Below, piece after piece: positions 47,557 through 55,956 of a DNA stretch of 64,000 nucleotides. Position 1 is the first letter of the stretch. Every line of letters begins with the position of its first letter. Source of the DNA: Novosphingobium endophyticum (GTDB lineage: Bacteria > Pseudomonadota > Alphaproteobacteria > Sphingomonadales > Sphingomonadaceae); NCBI RefSeq assembly GCF_014640675.1, contig NZ_BMHK01000001.1:186001-250000 (forward strand). Reading direction: 5' to 3'. Both the position numbers and the translations under genes were made by a program. The notes beneath the pieces are model-generated. The model ran no database searches and was not told the DNA's origin. It saw nothing but the letters and a program-made list of their open reading frames with translations.

Positions 47557-48846
47557 CTAACGCTGCTCCAGCACCTGTTCGGGCGTAACCGCGCCTGCCT
47601 GGTTGCCGAATTGCGAGCGCAGATAGGTCGCGATGGCGGCAATGTCCTCGTCCGACAGACGCTTGCCGAATGGCGGCATCCGGGTCCGGCCGGAGGCGAA
47701 CGGCGGAGGCGGCAGGTCCGGACCATAGAGGACCACGTTGATAAGCGAGGACGGGTCGTGGGCCTGAACCACGGGATTGCCCGCCAAAGGCACGCCGAGA
47801 ATACGATCCCCCTGGCCTTCGGGCAGGTGACAGGTCCCGCAGTGGACGGTGTACATCACCTCCCCCTTGCTCCCGCCGGTGCCGAAGAACGACAAGGACG
47901 GCAGCCCGATCCTCGTGCCGCCGGCGGAGGTGCCCTTGAGGTAATCGGCTATGGCCTGCGCGTCCGCGTCAGTCAGGTGGCGCGTCGATTCGATCACCTC
48001 GCCCATCGGCCCGTGAACGACGGCGTGACGATTCTTGCCCGTCTTGAGATAGGCGGCGATGTCCTGATGGCTCCAGTTCGCGAGGCCGCGCTCGCCAGCG
48101 GTGATATCAACGGCCGCCCATGTCCGGTACTGCCCGCTGGCGACGCGATCGGTGTAGGTTCCGCCCTCGAGCGCCCTGTCCTGATCCAGCCCGCCGAGCA
48201 TGTTGCGAGGGGTATGGCAGGCACCGCAATGGGCAGGACCTTCCACAAGGTATGCCCCGCGGTTCCACGCCGGCGATTTGTCCGCGCGCGGCGCGAACGT
48301 CGCATCGTCGTGGAACAGCCGCTTCCAGAAATAGAGCAGTTCGCGGTTGCCGAAGGGAAATTTCATCGCATTGGGCCGGTTGGGCACATCTTCTGGCTTC
48401 AGCGACATGAAATAGAGGTAGAGCGAGGCGATGTCCGCATCGCTCAATCTGGCGAACGACGTGTAGGGAAACGCGGGATAGAGGTGCGTCCCGTCGGGGC
48501 GCACGCCATGCTTCATCGCATCGCGGAACTGGGCGTAGGACCAGCCGCCGATACCATGCCGGGCATCCGGCGTGATGTTCGTCGAATAGATGGCTCCAAA
48601 ATCCGTCTCGAAACGCACTCCGCCCGCATAATCGGCCTTGCCCTTGACCGTGTGGCATGCCGCGCAATTGCCGATCGTCGCGAGATAGCGCCCCTCCTCC
48701 AAACTCGCATCGAGTGTGTCCAGACGCGGCGCGGCGGGTTTCTCCATCGGGCGGAACACGTAGGCCGCCGATGCGCCCGTCAGAATGACGCCCAACAGCG
48801 CCGCCAGCCCGACTTTCCGCCAGTTGAAGGTAATGCGACGTAACAA
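47557..48846 (-). CDS. Membrane-anchored triheme cytochrome c
   Basis: A 429-residue protein. An N-terminal anchor (residues ~10-30) is followed by three heme sites: CAACH at 61-65, CGACH at 207-211 and CGTCH at 336-340. This is the layout of the cytochrome subunit of gluconate, alcohol and aldehyde dehydrogenases, which passes electrons from a periplasmic dehydrogenase to quinone or oxidase. No flavin or PQQ catalytic subunit lies next to it. The start is TTG at 48846, with GGGAG 7 bases upstream. It follows tetR on the same strand and faces the DUF1592/DUF1552 genes across tetR. Confidence 0.9.
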   Translation of the reverse strand: MLRRITFNWRKVGLAALLGVILTGASAAYVFRPMEKPAAPRLDTLDASLEEGRYLATIGNCAACHTVKGKADYAGGVRFETDFGAIYSTNITPDARHGIGGWSYAQFRDAMKHGVRPDGTHLYPAFPYTSFARLSDADIASLYLYFMSLKPEDVPNRPNAMKFPFGNRELLYFWKRLFHDDATFAPRADKSPAWNRGAYLVEGPAHCGACHTPRNMLGGLDQDRALEGGTYTDRVASGQYRTWAAVDITAGERGLANWSHQDIAAYLKTGKNRHAVVHGPMGEVIESTRHLTDADAQAIADYLKGTSAGGTRIGLPSLSFFGTGGSKGEVMYTVHCGTCHLPEGQGDRILGVPLAGNPVVQAHDPSSLINVVLYGPDLPPPPFASGRTRMPPFGKRLSDEDIAAIATYLRSQFGNQAGAVTPEQVLEQR

Positions 48847-48860
48847 TCCTGATCTCCCAC

Positions 48861-48887
48861 CAATGCGCGTTGCGCATTGCTTTTTTT
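48861..48887 (+). terminator. Canonical intrinsic terminator, plus-strand orientation
   Basis: CAATGCGC pairs perfectly with GCGCATTG around a 3-base loop, followed by C and seven Ts. The polarity is plus-strand, opposite to both flanking genes (cytochrome c and tetR are on the minus strand). In the minus-strand mRNA it would lie just before the cytochrome c ribosome site. Confidence 0.75.
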
Positions 48888-48921
48888 GGCGGCGCAGTGC
48901 CGCTTTCGAATGTCTGAATGT

Positions 48922-49503
48922 TCAGTCCGGCTCGACCGGCACAACCTCGAGGATGCCGGCCAACAGCAGCCAGTCGCGGGTTCTCCGGCGCAGGAATTCC
49001 GCTGCGTCCGGATGCTCGCTCGATTGCCAGGCAATCAGCGATCCGATGAGATTGGCCATGTACGCGTCAACCGCCGCCGATTGCGATATGGCAAGCGGCG
49101 GCATCACCCGCGCCACCGCTGCCCGCAATACGGCCCCACGCCGTTCCTCGAACTCACGTCGACTGCGATCGCTGATGTTCGAAGTGTAATCCAGCAGAAA
49201 CGCCGAGAACCTGCTTCTTGCACCGGCCATCATCCCGACAAGGTTGGCGATATCGAGCAGGCCTGGTGCGCCGGGCGCGACATTCAACTGCGCGATCTTC
49301 TGCTCAAAGGAGCTCGACAGCTGATTGACCACGATCGAGCGGAGTGCCTCCACGCCGTTGAAGCGCTGCGTAATGGCCGCACGCGAAAGGCCAACTTCGC
49401 GCGCCACTTCGGAAACCGTGAAGTGATCGGCACCGCGCCTGGCCATAACCGCGTGGGCTGCATCGATAATCTGCTCGTCGGTCGCCGTGAAGGGACGGGC
49501 CAT
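48922..49503 (-). CDS. TetR-family transcriptional regulator
   Basis: A 193-residue protein. The N-terminal helix-turn-helix is IIDAAHAVMARRGADHFTVS followed by EVAREVGLSRAAITQRF. The C-terminal ligand domain is not recognisable as a known subgroup. It lies between a cytochrome c gene (75 bases downstream) and the divergent DUF operon, and a perfect 13-base palindrome sits in the divergent promoter. It most likely represses both sides. Confidence 0.9.
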   Translation of the reverse strand: MARPFTATDEQIIDAAHAVMARRGADHFTVSEVAREVGLSRAAITQRFNGVEALRSIVVNQLSSSFEQKIAQLNVAPGAPGLLDIANLVGMMAGARSRFSAFLLDYTSNISDRSRREFEERRGAVLRAAVARVMPPLAISQSAAVDAYMANLIGSLIAWQSSEHPDAAEFLRRRTRDWLLLAGILEVVPVEPD

Positions 49504-49556
49504 GGGCTGCCTTTTTCATTCGCTTCGCCCGAAGGCTGTTGAAGTTTCTACCAGCA

Positions 49557-49569
49557 GTGTTACTAACAC
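49557..49569. promoter_or_regulatory. Perfect palindrome, candidate TetR operator
   Basis: GTGTTACTAACAC is a perfect inverted repeat around a central C. It lies 54 bases from the tetR start and 93 bases before the divergent three-gene operon, where a TetR repressor would act. Confidence 0.6.
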
Positions 49570-49661
49570 CCGCGTCAGTTTGCAATCTCTACGAGTGGCA
49601 AGCCGGCATCCGCCGCATCGAACAAGACCAAGGCAGTGCGGTGGGAGTGAGAGGAGAGAAC

Positions 49662-50900
49662 GTGGGCGCAGTGCGCAATTACAGAAAGACGCTTGCCATC
49701 GGCGCCGGCGTGACAATGGCGGCAGCCATCGTCGTCGGTGTCTTCGCGTTATCGCCGTCCGGGCCGGCGACGGCGGAGACCGGCTCGTTCCTGCGTGATG
49801 GCAAGGCCGGATTCATCGTCACCCGTATCGCCTATGCCCTCGGTCCCGACGCATCGGAGAGCGGCGCCTGCACCGATGGCATGTCGAAGGACGTCTCCCA
49901 GATTTTCGCGCTCACGCCCGAAGGCCAGCAACGCCCCGGTGAGGATGAAGGCGTCTACAGCAAGCGCCTGGAAGACGGCGGAGAGCGGATATCTGCCTCG
50001 GCGGACGGCAAGAACTATTGCATGCACCCCGAACTCGCCCCGCCAGACACGCATTTCCGCACGCTCGACAGCCTTTCGGTCCGCGCCGACGGGATAGACA
50101 TCGACGGCATCGATTCGCGCGGCCGGCCCGGCACCCCGCGACACCTTGCCGACTTCGCCGGAAAGAACGGCGCGAAGGGTGTCGACAACCAGTTCTTCCG
50201 GGCTGTCGGGTGCAGTCGCTCGTTCCAGTCCGACGGCCAGTCCAACTCGTTCGAGATCGGAATGTATAGCGGATCCTGGGGGGTAGTGCTGAGCCTGGAC
50301 GACGTCGACGACCTCGAAAACGACGACGATGTCGAGGTCGGCATCTACGCCAATGCCGACCCGATCCAGCTCAGCCCCACGCGCGAAGCGCTTGAATACG
50401 CCACTTACGCAATGGATCAGGACGAGAACTTTCGCGCGACCACGCGCGGACGAATACGTGGCGGCGTGCTCACGACCGATCCTGTCGACATCCGACTTCG
50501 CAGCGACGTCAACGCCCTGACGCTGGAGCGCCCCCTGCGCGATGCCCGCATCCAGGCGACATTGTCGAAGGACGGCGTCCTCAAGGGCTATCTGGCCGGA
50601 TATGCTCCGGTTGAGCAACTCTATGACTATCAGTTCGCTTTCAGAAACGCGAAAGATGTGTCCGGTAAGCCCGCGCCGTTGGGCCGTATCATACACTCGT
50701 CGAACGGGGCTGCCCGCGTCCTCGGCTATACCTGCCAGGGCGTATATCAGGCGCTGCACCGGCTTGCCGACGCGCATCCCGATCCGCGCACCGGCAAGTT
50801 TACGGCGATCTCGACGCAATATGCTTTCGAGGCGCGCCCGGCCTTCGTTGTCGATGTCGACACGAAGAGCGTGAACGAGAAGCTGGTGCGAAATGACTAG
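49662..50900 (+). CDS. Membrane-anchored protein of unknown family, first gene of the DUF1592/DUF1552 operon
   Basis: A 412-residue protein with an N-terminal transmembrane anchor (YRKTLAIGAGVTMAAAIVVGV) and a large periplasmic part. Four cysteines (GACTDG, NYCMHPE, GCSRSF, YTCQG) could form two disulfides. There is a very acidic stretch, LSLDDVDDLENDDDVEVG. No heme or nucleotide motif is seen. GTG 49662 has AGGAGAG just upstream and is preferred over the TTG-type start at 49539. I do not recognise the family. It overlaps the next gene by 8 bases. Confidence 0.8.
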   Translation: MGAVRNYRKTLAIGAGVTMAAAIVVGVFALSPSGPATAETGSFLRDGKAGFIVTRIAYALGPDASESGACTDGMSKDVSQIFALTPEGQQRPGEDEGVYSKRLEDGGERISASADGKNYCMHPELAPPDTHFRTLDSLSVRADGIDIDGIDSRGRPGTPRHLADFAGKNGAKGVDNQFFRAVGCSRSFQSDGQSNSFEIGMYSGSWGVVLSLDDVDDLENDDDVEVGIYANADPIQLSPTREALEYATYAMDQDENFRATTRGRIRGGVLTTDPVDIRLRSDVNALTLERPLRDARIQATLSKDGVLKGYLAGYAPVEQLYDYQFAFRNAKDVSGKPAPLGRIIHSSNGAARVLGYTCQGVYQALHRLADAHPDPRTGKFTAISTQYAFEARPAFVVDVDTKSVNEKLVRND

Positions 50901-52620
50901 GTTCCTCGCCCTCCCCTCGCGGACGCGGCTCGCCGAAGCGCTTTCCTCACGCCGCCGCCAGGTTGCCGCGGCACTCCTTGGCCTCGGCGCATTGGCGCTG
51001 ATCGCGCTTTCATTGGGGTCGGGTGAACCGGACCCCGTGGGCGGACCGACCGTGCTGCGCCGGCTCACGGAAACGCAGTACCGCGCGACGATCGCCGATG
51101 TCTTCGCGCCGGACATTCCGGTCAACGCGCGCTTTGAAAAGCCGGTCAGATACGAAGGGCTGGTGGCCATCGGGACCGGCACCTCGGGCATGTCTCCCTT
51201 CGCCATGGAACAGTACGACACGGCGGCTCAGGGAATTGCCGCGGCGGTGCTCAGTGCGAAGCGGCGCAAGGATTTCCTCCCCTGCCTGCCCGCGAACGCA
51301 AAGGCCTTCCACGAGGAGTGCGCGCGCGAATTCCTGAGCGATGTCGGGCTGATGCTGTTCCGCCGACCACTCAGCGCCACGGAAGTCTCGCGTTACGTGG
51401 GGCTGGCGCGGCGCACGCAGGAGCAGCTGGGCAACTTCTACACCGGCCTCGAACTCAGTCTCTATACGATGCTGGTTTCGCCGGAGTTCCTGTTCCGCAT
51501 CGAGCAGGCAAAGCCCGGCGCGGACGACGGGACAGGTGAACTCGATGCCTATTCGAAGGCTGCCCGTCTCAGCTATTTCCTGACCAACTCGACACCTGAC
51601 CGCGAACTGCTGCGGGCGGCGGGCGAAGGGGAGCTCGACAGCCGCTGGGGCCTGTCGCGGCAGGTCGACCGGCTCATGGCTTCCGATCGCTTCGAAGGCG
51701 CCGTCGAAGCCTTCTTCGCCGACATGCTGCAGTTCGACCGCTTTGACGAGTTGAGCAAGGACCCGGCGATCTATCCCGCTTTCAATTCGGATGTGATCGC
51801 GGACGCGCAGGAGCAGACGCTGCGCACCATCGTCAACCACCTCGTCACCGAGGATGCCGATTACCGCGACCTGTTCACCACGCGCGAGACGTTTCTCACC
51901 CGTCCGCTTGGCGTGATCTACCGTACGCCGGTGCCGACACGTGGAGACTGGGAGCATGTGGTCTTTGCAAATGATGCGAACCGCGCGGGCATCCAGTCGC
52001 ACGTTTCGTTCCTTGCGCTCCATTCGCACCCGGGCCGCTCCTCTCCGACGCTGCGCGGCTATGCCGTCCGGCAGGTGTTCCTTTGCCAGCACGTGCCGGA
52101 TCCGCCGGCCAACGTGGATTTCAGCGCCGTGGAGGAAAATGCCCACCAGAAGAACTCGACCGCGCGTGACCGTCTCGTCATGCACTCGACCGAGCCTTCC
52201 TGCGCGGGCTGCCACAAGGTCATGGACCCGCTGGGCCTGACCATGGAACAGTACGATGGTGTCGGCACGTTCCGTACGCGGGAAAACGGCGCGTTCATCG
52301 ACACCTCAGGGTCGCTCGACGGGACCGATTTCAACACGACGGCGGGGCTCGCGCAGGCCCTGCGCAACCATCCCGAAACGCCACGCTGCGTGGCCGAGCG
52401 CATGTTCAAGGCTGCGGTCGGGCGCGATATCACCTGGGGCGAACGCGCGTACCTGGACTGGCTCGACGAGCAGTTTGCGGACGACGGCTATCGCGTTCCC
52501 GAACTCATGCGCCGCATTGCCCTCAGCCGCAATTTCTTCGCAGTGTCCGGCGGGGACGACGCCCGCGGCAAACCGCAGGTCGTAACAGGCCGAACATCCG
52601 AACCCGGAGACAAGTCATGA
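50893..52620 (+). CDS. DUF1592-type protein (DUF1595/1592/1588/1585) with one heme-binding motif
   Basis: A 575-residue protein with an N-terminal membrane anchor (VAAALLGLGALALIALSLG). It has the DUF1595/DUF1592/DUF1588/DUF1585 order as I know it from planctomycete and proteobacterial proteins: FRRPLSATEVSRYVGLA, SYFLTNSTPDRELL, RPLGVIYRTPVP, and a CAGCH heme site at 437-441 in SCAGCHKVMDPLGLTMEQYD. The function is not established; a single covalent heme suggests electron transfer. It overlaps the DUF1552 gene by ATGA. Confidence 0.88.
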   Translation: MTRFLALPSRTRLAEALSSRRRQVAAALLGLGALALIALSLGSGEPDPVGGPTVLRRLTETQYRATIADVFAPDIPVNARFEKPVRYEGLVAIGTGTSGMSPFAMEQYDTAAQGIAAAVLSAKRRKDFLPCLPANAKAFHEECAREFLSDVGLMLFRRPLSATEVSRYVGLARRTQEQLGNFYTGLELSLYTMLVSPEFLFRIEQAKPGADDGTGELDAYSKAARLSYFLTNSTPDRELLRAAGEGELDSRWGLSRQVDRLMASDRFEGAVEAFFADMLQFDRFDELSKDPAIYPAFNSDVIADAQEQTLRTIVNHLVTEDADYRDLFTTRETFLTRPLGVIYRTPVPTRGDWEHVVFANDANRAGIQSHVSFLALHSHPGRSSPTLRGYAVRQVFLCQHVPDPPANVDFSAVEENAHQKNSTARDRLVMHSTEPSCAGCHKVMDPLGLTMEQYDGVGTFRTRENGAFIDTSGSLDGTDFNTTAGLAQALRNHPETPRCVAERMFKAAVGRDITWGERAYLDWLDEQFADDGYRVPELMRRIALSRNFFAVSGGDDARGKPQVVTGRTSEPGDKS

Positions 52621-53948
52621 CCAAGATCACACGCCGGTCCATCCTGCGCGGCGCGCTTGGCGGCGCGGCGGTAGGCGTAGGCATTCCGTTGCTGGACTGC
52701 TTCCTCGACAACAACGGCACGGCGATCGCCGCGACCGGGCAGCGTATTCCGGTGCGCTTCGGCACGTGGATCTGGGGCTGCGGCTTCATCCCCGAGAAGT
52801 GGGTCCCGACCACCGTCGGGCGCGAATACCTCATGCCCGAGGACCTCGCCCCGCTCGAACCCTACCGCGACAAGCTGGCGATCTTCAGCGGCTTCGACGT
52901 CAAGCTCGACGGCGTGCCCAACAAGCCCCACGTCACCGGCTGCCTCGGCCTGCGCACCGGCGTGCCAGTTCCCAATGAAAGTGTGAAAGCACCCACCTTC
53001 GACGTCCTGATCGGCCAGAAGATCGGTGGCGATTCGCGCTTCCGTTCGATCGAAGTGAGCACCTCGGGTGTCGAGCGTTCCTATTCCTACCACGCGGCCG
53101 GTTCACCCAACCCCAGCGAGACTTCTCCCCTCACCCTCTACCGGCGCCTGTTCGGCGAAGGATTTCAGGACCCGAACGCCGCGATTTTCACTCCCGATAC
53201 GCGCACAATGGCCCAGAAGAGCGTGCTTTCGGCCGTCTCCGAAGACCGGCAGAAACTGATGCGCACGGTCGGCGCCTCGGATCGCCAGCGCCTCGACGAG
53301 TACTTCACCTCGCTACGCCAGATCGAACAGCAGCTCGCCCTGCGGCTGGAGCCCCCCGCTCCGGTCCAGGATTTCACGAAGCCGGCTCCGCCACCCGAAG
53401 TGCCGCTCAATTCGGAGATGGGAGCGGTCATGGAAACCCACCGGCTTATGGCCGGTCTCCTGGCCAAGGCGCTGCAATGCAACCAGACCCGGGTCTTCAA
53501 CGTCCTGCTCTCCGACACGGCTTCGAACCTGCGCCGTGAGGGCGAGACCACGACCCATCACACGCTGACGCACGAGGAACCGGTAGACAAGCAGCTCGGC
53601 TATCAGAGGGAAGTCTCCTGGTTCGCGACGAAAAGCATGATCGCCTGGAAGGATTTCCTGGATGCGCTCGACGCCATCCCCGAAGGCGACGGAACGCTGC
53701 TCGACAATTGCCTGGTCTTTGCGCACTCCGACTGTTCGATCGCCAAGTCGCACGCCGTCGAGGGGATTCCGGCCATGGTCGCCGGTAACGCGGGCGGCAA
53801 GGTTCGCACAGGCTACCATCTCGCCGGCAAAGGCGACCCGATCACGCGCCTCGGCCTCACGGTCCAGCAGGCGATGGGGGTTCAGGTCGAAAAGTGGGGG
53901 GCGCTCTCGATGGAAACCCGGCGTACCGTCACCGAACTCATCGCGTGA
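52617..53948 (+). CDS. Tat-exported DUF1552 protein
   Basis: A 443-residue protein with a twin-arginine signal (TRRSILRGALGGAAVG) and the DUF1552 pattern: RFGTWIWGCGFIPEKW, LAIFSGFDVKLDG, and late HSDCSIAKSHAVEGIPAMVAG. The family has been compared to the DUF1501/sulfatase-like fold, but no activity is established. It always tends to be the partner of DUF1592-type proteins. It is the last gene of the operon, followed by a short GC hairpin. Confidence 0.88.
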   Translation: MTKITRRSILRGALGGAAVGVGIPLLDCFLDNNGTAIAATGQRIPVRFGTWIWGCGFIPEKWVPTTVGREYLMPEDLAPLEPYRDKLAIFSGFDVKLDGVPNKPHVTGCLGLRTGVPVPNESVKAPTFDVLIGQKIGGDSRFRSIEVSTSGVERSYSYHAAGSPNPSETSPLTLYRRLFGEGFQDPNAAIFTPDTRTMAQKSVLSAVSEDRQKLMRTVGASDRQRLDEYFTSLRQIEQQLALRLEPPAPVQDFTKPAPPPEVPLNSEMGAVMETHRLMAGLLAKALQCNQTRVFNVLLSDTASNLRREGETTTHHTLTHEEPVDKQLGYQREVSWFATKSMIAWKDFLDALDAIPEGDGTLLDNCLVFAHSDCSIAKSHAVEGIPAMVAGNAGGKVRTGYHLAGKGDPITRLGLTVQQAMGVQVEKWGALSMETRRTVTELIA

Positions 53949-54340
53949 GATCAGTTTGCCGGCGCCTTGGTGGCGCCGGTCTGGAGACGTTCATATCGGC
54001 CAAAGCCCGTCACGGCAGGTATTGCATGGCCTGCCGCGCGCCGTCCGCGTAGCGCTTCGATCGCTGAACGGACGGCCATGGGCTCGCGATAGGAATTGCG
54101 CGGAAGAGGGCGAGCGCGTGGCCTAAGCGCGTCTCCCACTGCCCCGCCGCACCGACTGATACCAAGCAGCCTCCCGTTCCGTTTCCGCGATTGGCGCCAC
54201 CGTTCCGGTCTGCCCACCCCTGCCGTACGGCTATCGGAAATCGGGGCGCTCGGACATTGGCGCGTCACGACACCTCGTGGATTGACCTCTTCGAGCGGCG
54301 TATATACTCGTACAAATAGAAATCAGATCGAGGATCGCCA
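53949..54340. other. Gene-poor spacer, 392 bases
   Basis: A GC hairpin at 53959-53979 (CCGGCGCC-TTGGT-GGCGCCGG) may end the DUF1552 operon. At 54158 stands GATACCAAGC, the same 10-base end sequence as in the kdgK terminator hairpin. A weak promoter-like pair, TTGACC at 54282 and TATACT at 54303 (15-base spacer), precedes the sugar transporter. A 105-codon minus-strand frame here has no recognisable product. Confidence 0.5.
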
Positions 54341-55642
54341 GTGCCAACATCCCCTTCCGCAGCCATGCCCACCGCGAGCCACAGCCCGGCCGCCCCCTAC
54401 AAGAAGTCCCTGGCGCTCCTTGCGAGCCTGTTCTTCATGTGGGGCTTCATCACAGTCATCAACAATACGCTGCTGCCGCACCTGAGGAGCGTGTTCGACC
54501 TCAATTACACGCAGACGACGCTGATCGAATCGGTCTGGTTCATCGCCTATGGCGTAATGGGCATGCCCTCGGCGTTCCTGATCGAGCGCATCGGCTACAA
54601 GAACGCCCTGATCGTGGGCCTTGCCGTGATGGCGATCGGCGCGGCGGGCATGGTCCCGGCAGCCCAGATCCCGTCCTACGGCGTGACACTGTTCGCGTTG
54701 TTCATCATCGCCAGCGGCATCACCCTGCTGCAAGTTGCCGCCAATCCCTATGTCGCGGTGATCGGCCCGCCCGAGAGCGCGGAATCCCGCCTGACGCTGG
54801 TGCAGGCCTTCAACTCGATGGGAACGTTCTTCGCGCCCTACTTCGGCGGCTACCTGATCCTCAGCCGCACGGTCGGAGGCAATGCGCTCGCGGGTACCGA
54901 AATTTCGCTGGAGCAACGTCTGGCCGATGCCCATGCGACCCAGCTGCCGTACATCCTTGTCGCTGTCGTCCTCGTCATCCTTGCGCTCATCATCTGGCGC
55001 GCGAAGCTGCCGACTTTGGGCGCCAGCACCCGCAGGGCCAATGCCGAGGAACGCAAGCATCTCTCGCTCTGGTCGCACCGCAACCTTGTCTTCGGTATTC
55101 CGGCGATCTTCATCTATCTGATCGCCGAGATCGGCGTCGCCAACCTGTTCATCAACTTCGCGATCCTGCCCGAGATCGCCGGCATCACGCCCGCCCAGGC
55201 CGCGAATTACCTCGTCTTGCTCTGGGGCGGGATGATGGTCGGCCGATTTGCCGGCGCCTTCATCATGCGCGTTTTCCCGGCGGACCGCACGCTGGCGGTT
55301 TTCGCCCTGTTCTCGATGGTGGTGATGATCGGCGCGGCGACGCTCCACGGCCCGGCCGCCATGTGGTGCCTCGTGCTTGTCGGCCTCGGTCATTCGATCA
55401 TGTTCCCGACCATCTTCGCGCTCGGCATCAAGGGCCTCGGTCCGCTCACCGAGGAAGGGTCGGGGCTGCTGATTACCGCCATCGCCGGAGGCGCGCTGGT
55501 CGTTGCCCAAGGCTGGCTGGCGGACACCATCGGTCTGCAGAACAGCTTCTGGCTGACCGTGGTGTGCGAAGTTTACATCATTTTCTATGCCCTGTGGGGC
55601 AGCCGTCCCACCGACGTCCAGGAGCCGGAAGTACTGGCGTGA
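54341..55642 (+). CDS. FucP-family sugar MFS transporter
   Basis: A 433-residue 12-span MFS protein of the FucP/glucose-galactose group: FFMWGFITVINNTLLPHLR, then LQVAANPYVAVIGPPESAES and QAFNSMGTFFAPYFGG are the family blocks. It imports a sugar with protons. The GTG at 54341 has GAGGA upstream. A remnant of a KDGal kinase gene and a GH3 beta-glucosidase follow on the same strand, so the substrate is probably a hexose released by the glucosidase. Confidence 0.9.
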   Translation: MPTSPSAAMPTASHSPAAPYKKSLALLASLFFMWGFITVINNTLLPHLRSVFDLNYTQTTLIESVWFIAYGVMGMPSAFLIERIGYKNALIVGLAVMAIGAAGMVPAAQIPSYGVTLFALFIIASGITLLQVAANPYVAVIGPPESAESRLTLVQAFNSMGTFFAPYFGGYLILSRTVGGNALAGTEISLEQRLADAHATQLPYILVAVVLVILALIIWRAKLPTLGASTRRANAEERKHLSLWSHRNLVFGIPAIFIYLIAEIGVANLFINFAILPEIAGITPAQAANYLVLLWGGMMVGRFAGAFIMRVFPADRTLAVFALFSMVVMIGAATLHGPAAMWCLVLVGLGHSIMFPTIFALGIKGLGPLTEEGSGLLITAIAGGALVVAQGWLADTIGLQNSFWLTVVCEVYIIFYALWGSRPTDVQEPEVLA

Positions 55643-55718
55643 ATCGCGAGCCACCTTCCGGAAGGCTCATCGCATTCGGCACCCCCGCGCCGGGGTGCCG
55701 CTCACGCATGCGCCAGGC

Positions 55719-55874
55719 ATGACGGGCAACGCGATCCTCGGCGATTGGGGCACGAGCAACGCGCAGCCAGGCGGGCACATCATCTACCGCATCGACGGCC
55801 TCGGCATCGGCATGGTCGACCGCCCTGCCAGAGAGGTGCTGATGGAACTGACCGCCGGCTGGCGCCTTTCTTGA
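55719..55874 (+). pseudogene. dgoK: Remnant of 2-keto-3-deoxygalactonate kinase (dgoK), N-terminal fragment
   Basis: 51 codons starting MTGNAILGDWGTSNAQ, which is the N-terminal phosphate-binding opening of DgoK (a GDWGTSN-type start). The fragment goes on with YRIDGLGIGMVDRPAREVL and ends at a stop after AGWRLS. Compared with intact DgoK (about 290-300 residues), a short segment is missing after the GDWGTS motif and the rest of the gene is gone. No further kinase sequence is seen before the GH3 gene. It starts 77 bases after the transporter gene. A GGCACCCC/GGGGTGCC hairpin lies just before it (55678-55699). Confidence 0.65.
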
Positions 55875-55956
55875 ATATCGCGCATCAGCCGAATATCCTT
55901 GCTATACGGCGGATTTCCGTCGTCAGGACGGCCGCCGCTCAAACGAGGGATTGTGC

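Noticed and set aside
49749-51221. 490-codon minus-strand frame across two genes
   Set aside because: It spans the overlap of the unknown-family gene and the DUF1592 gene on the other strand and has no domain.
53951-54268. 105-codon minus-strand frame in the gene-poor spacer
   Set aside because: No recognised family, no ribosome site, and biased composition. It might be a gene relic, but nothing supports naming it.
54323-55654. 443-codon minus-strand frame
   Set aside because: Antisense to the FucP-type transporter; composition is that of a shadow.
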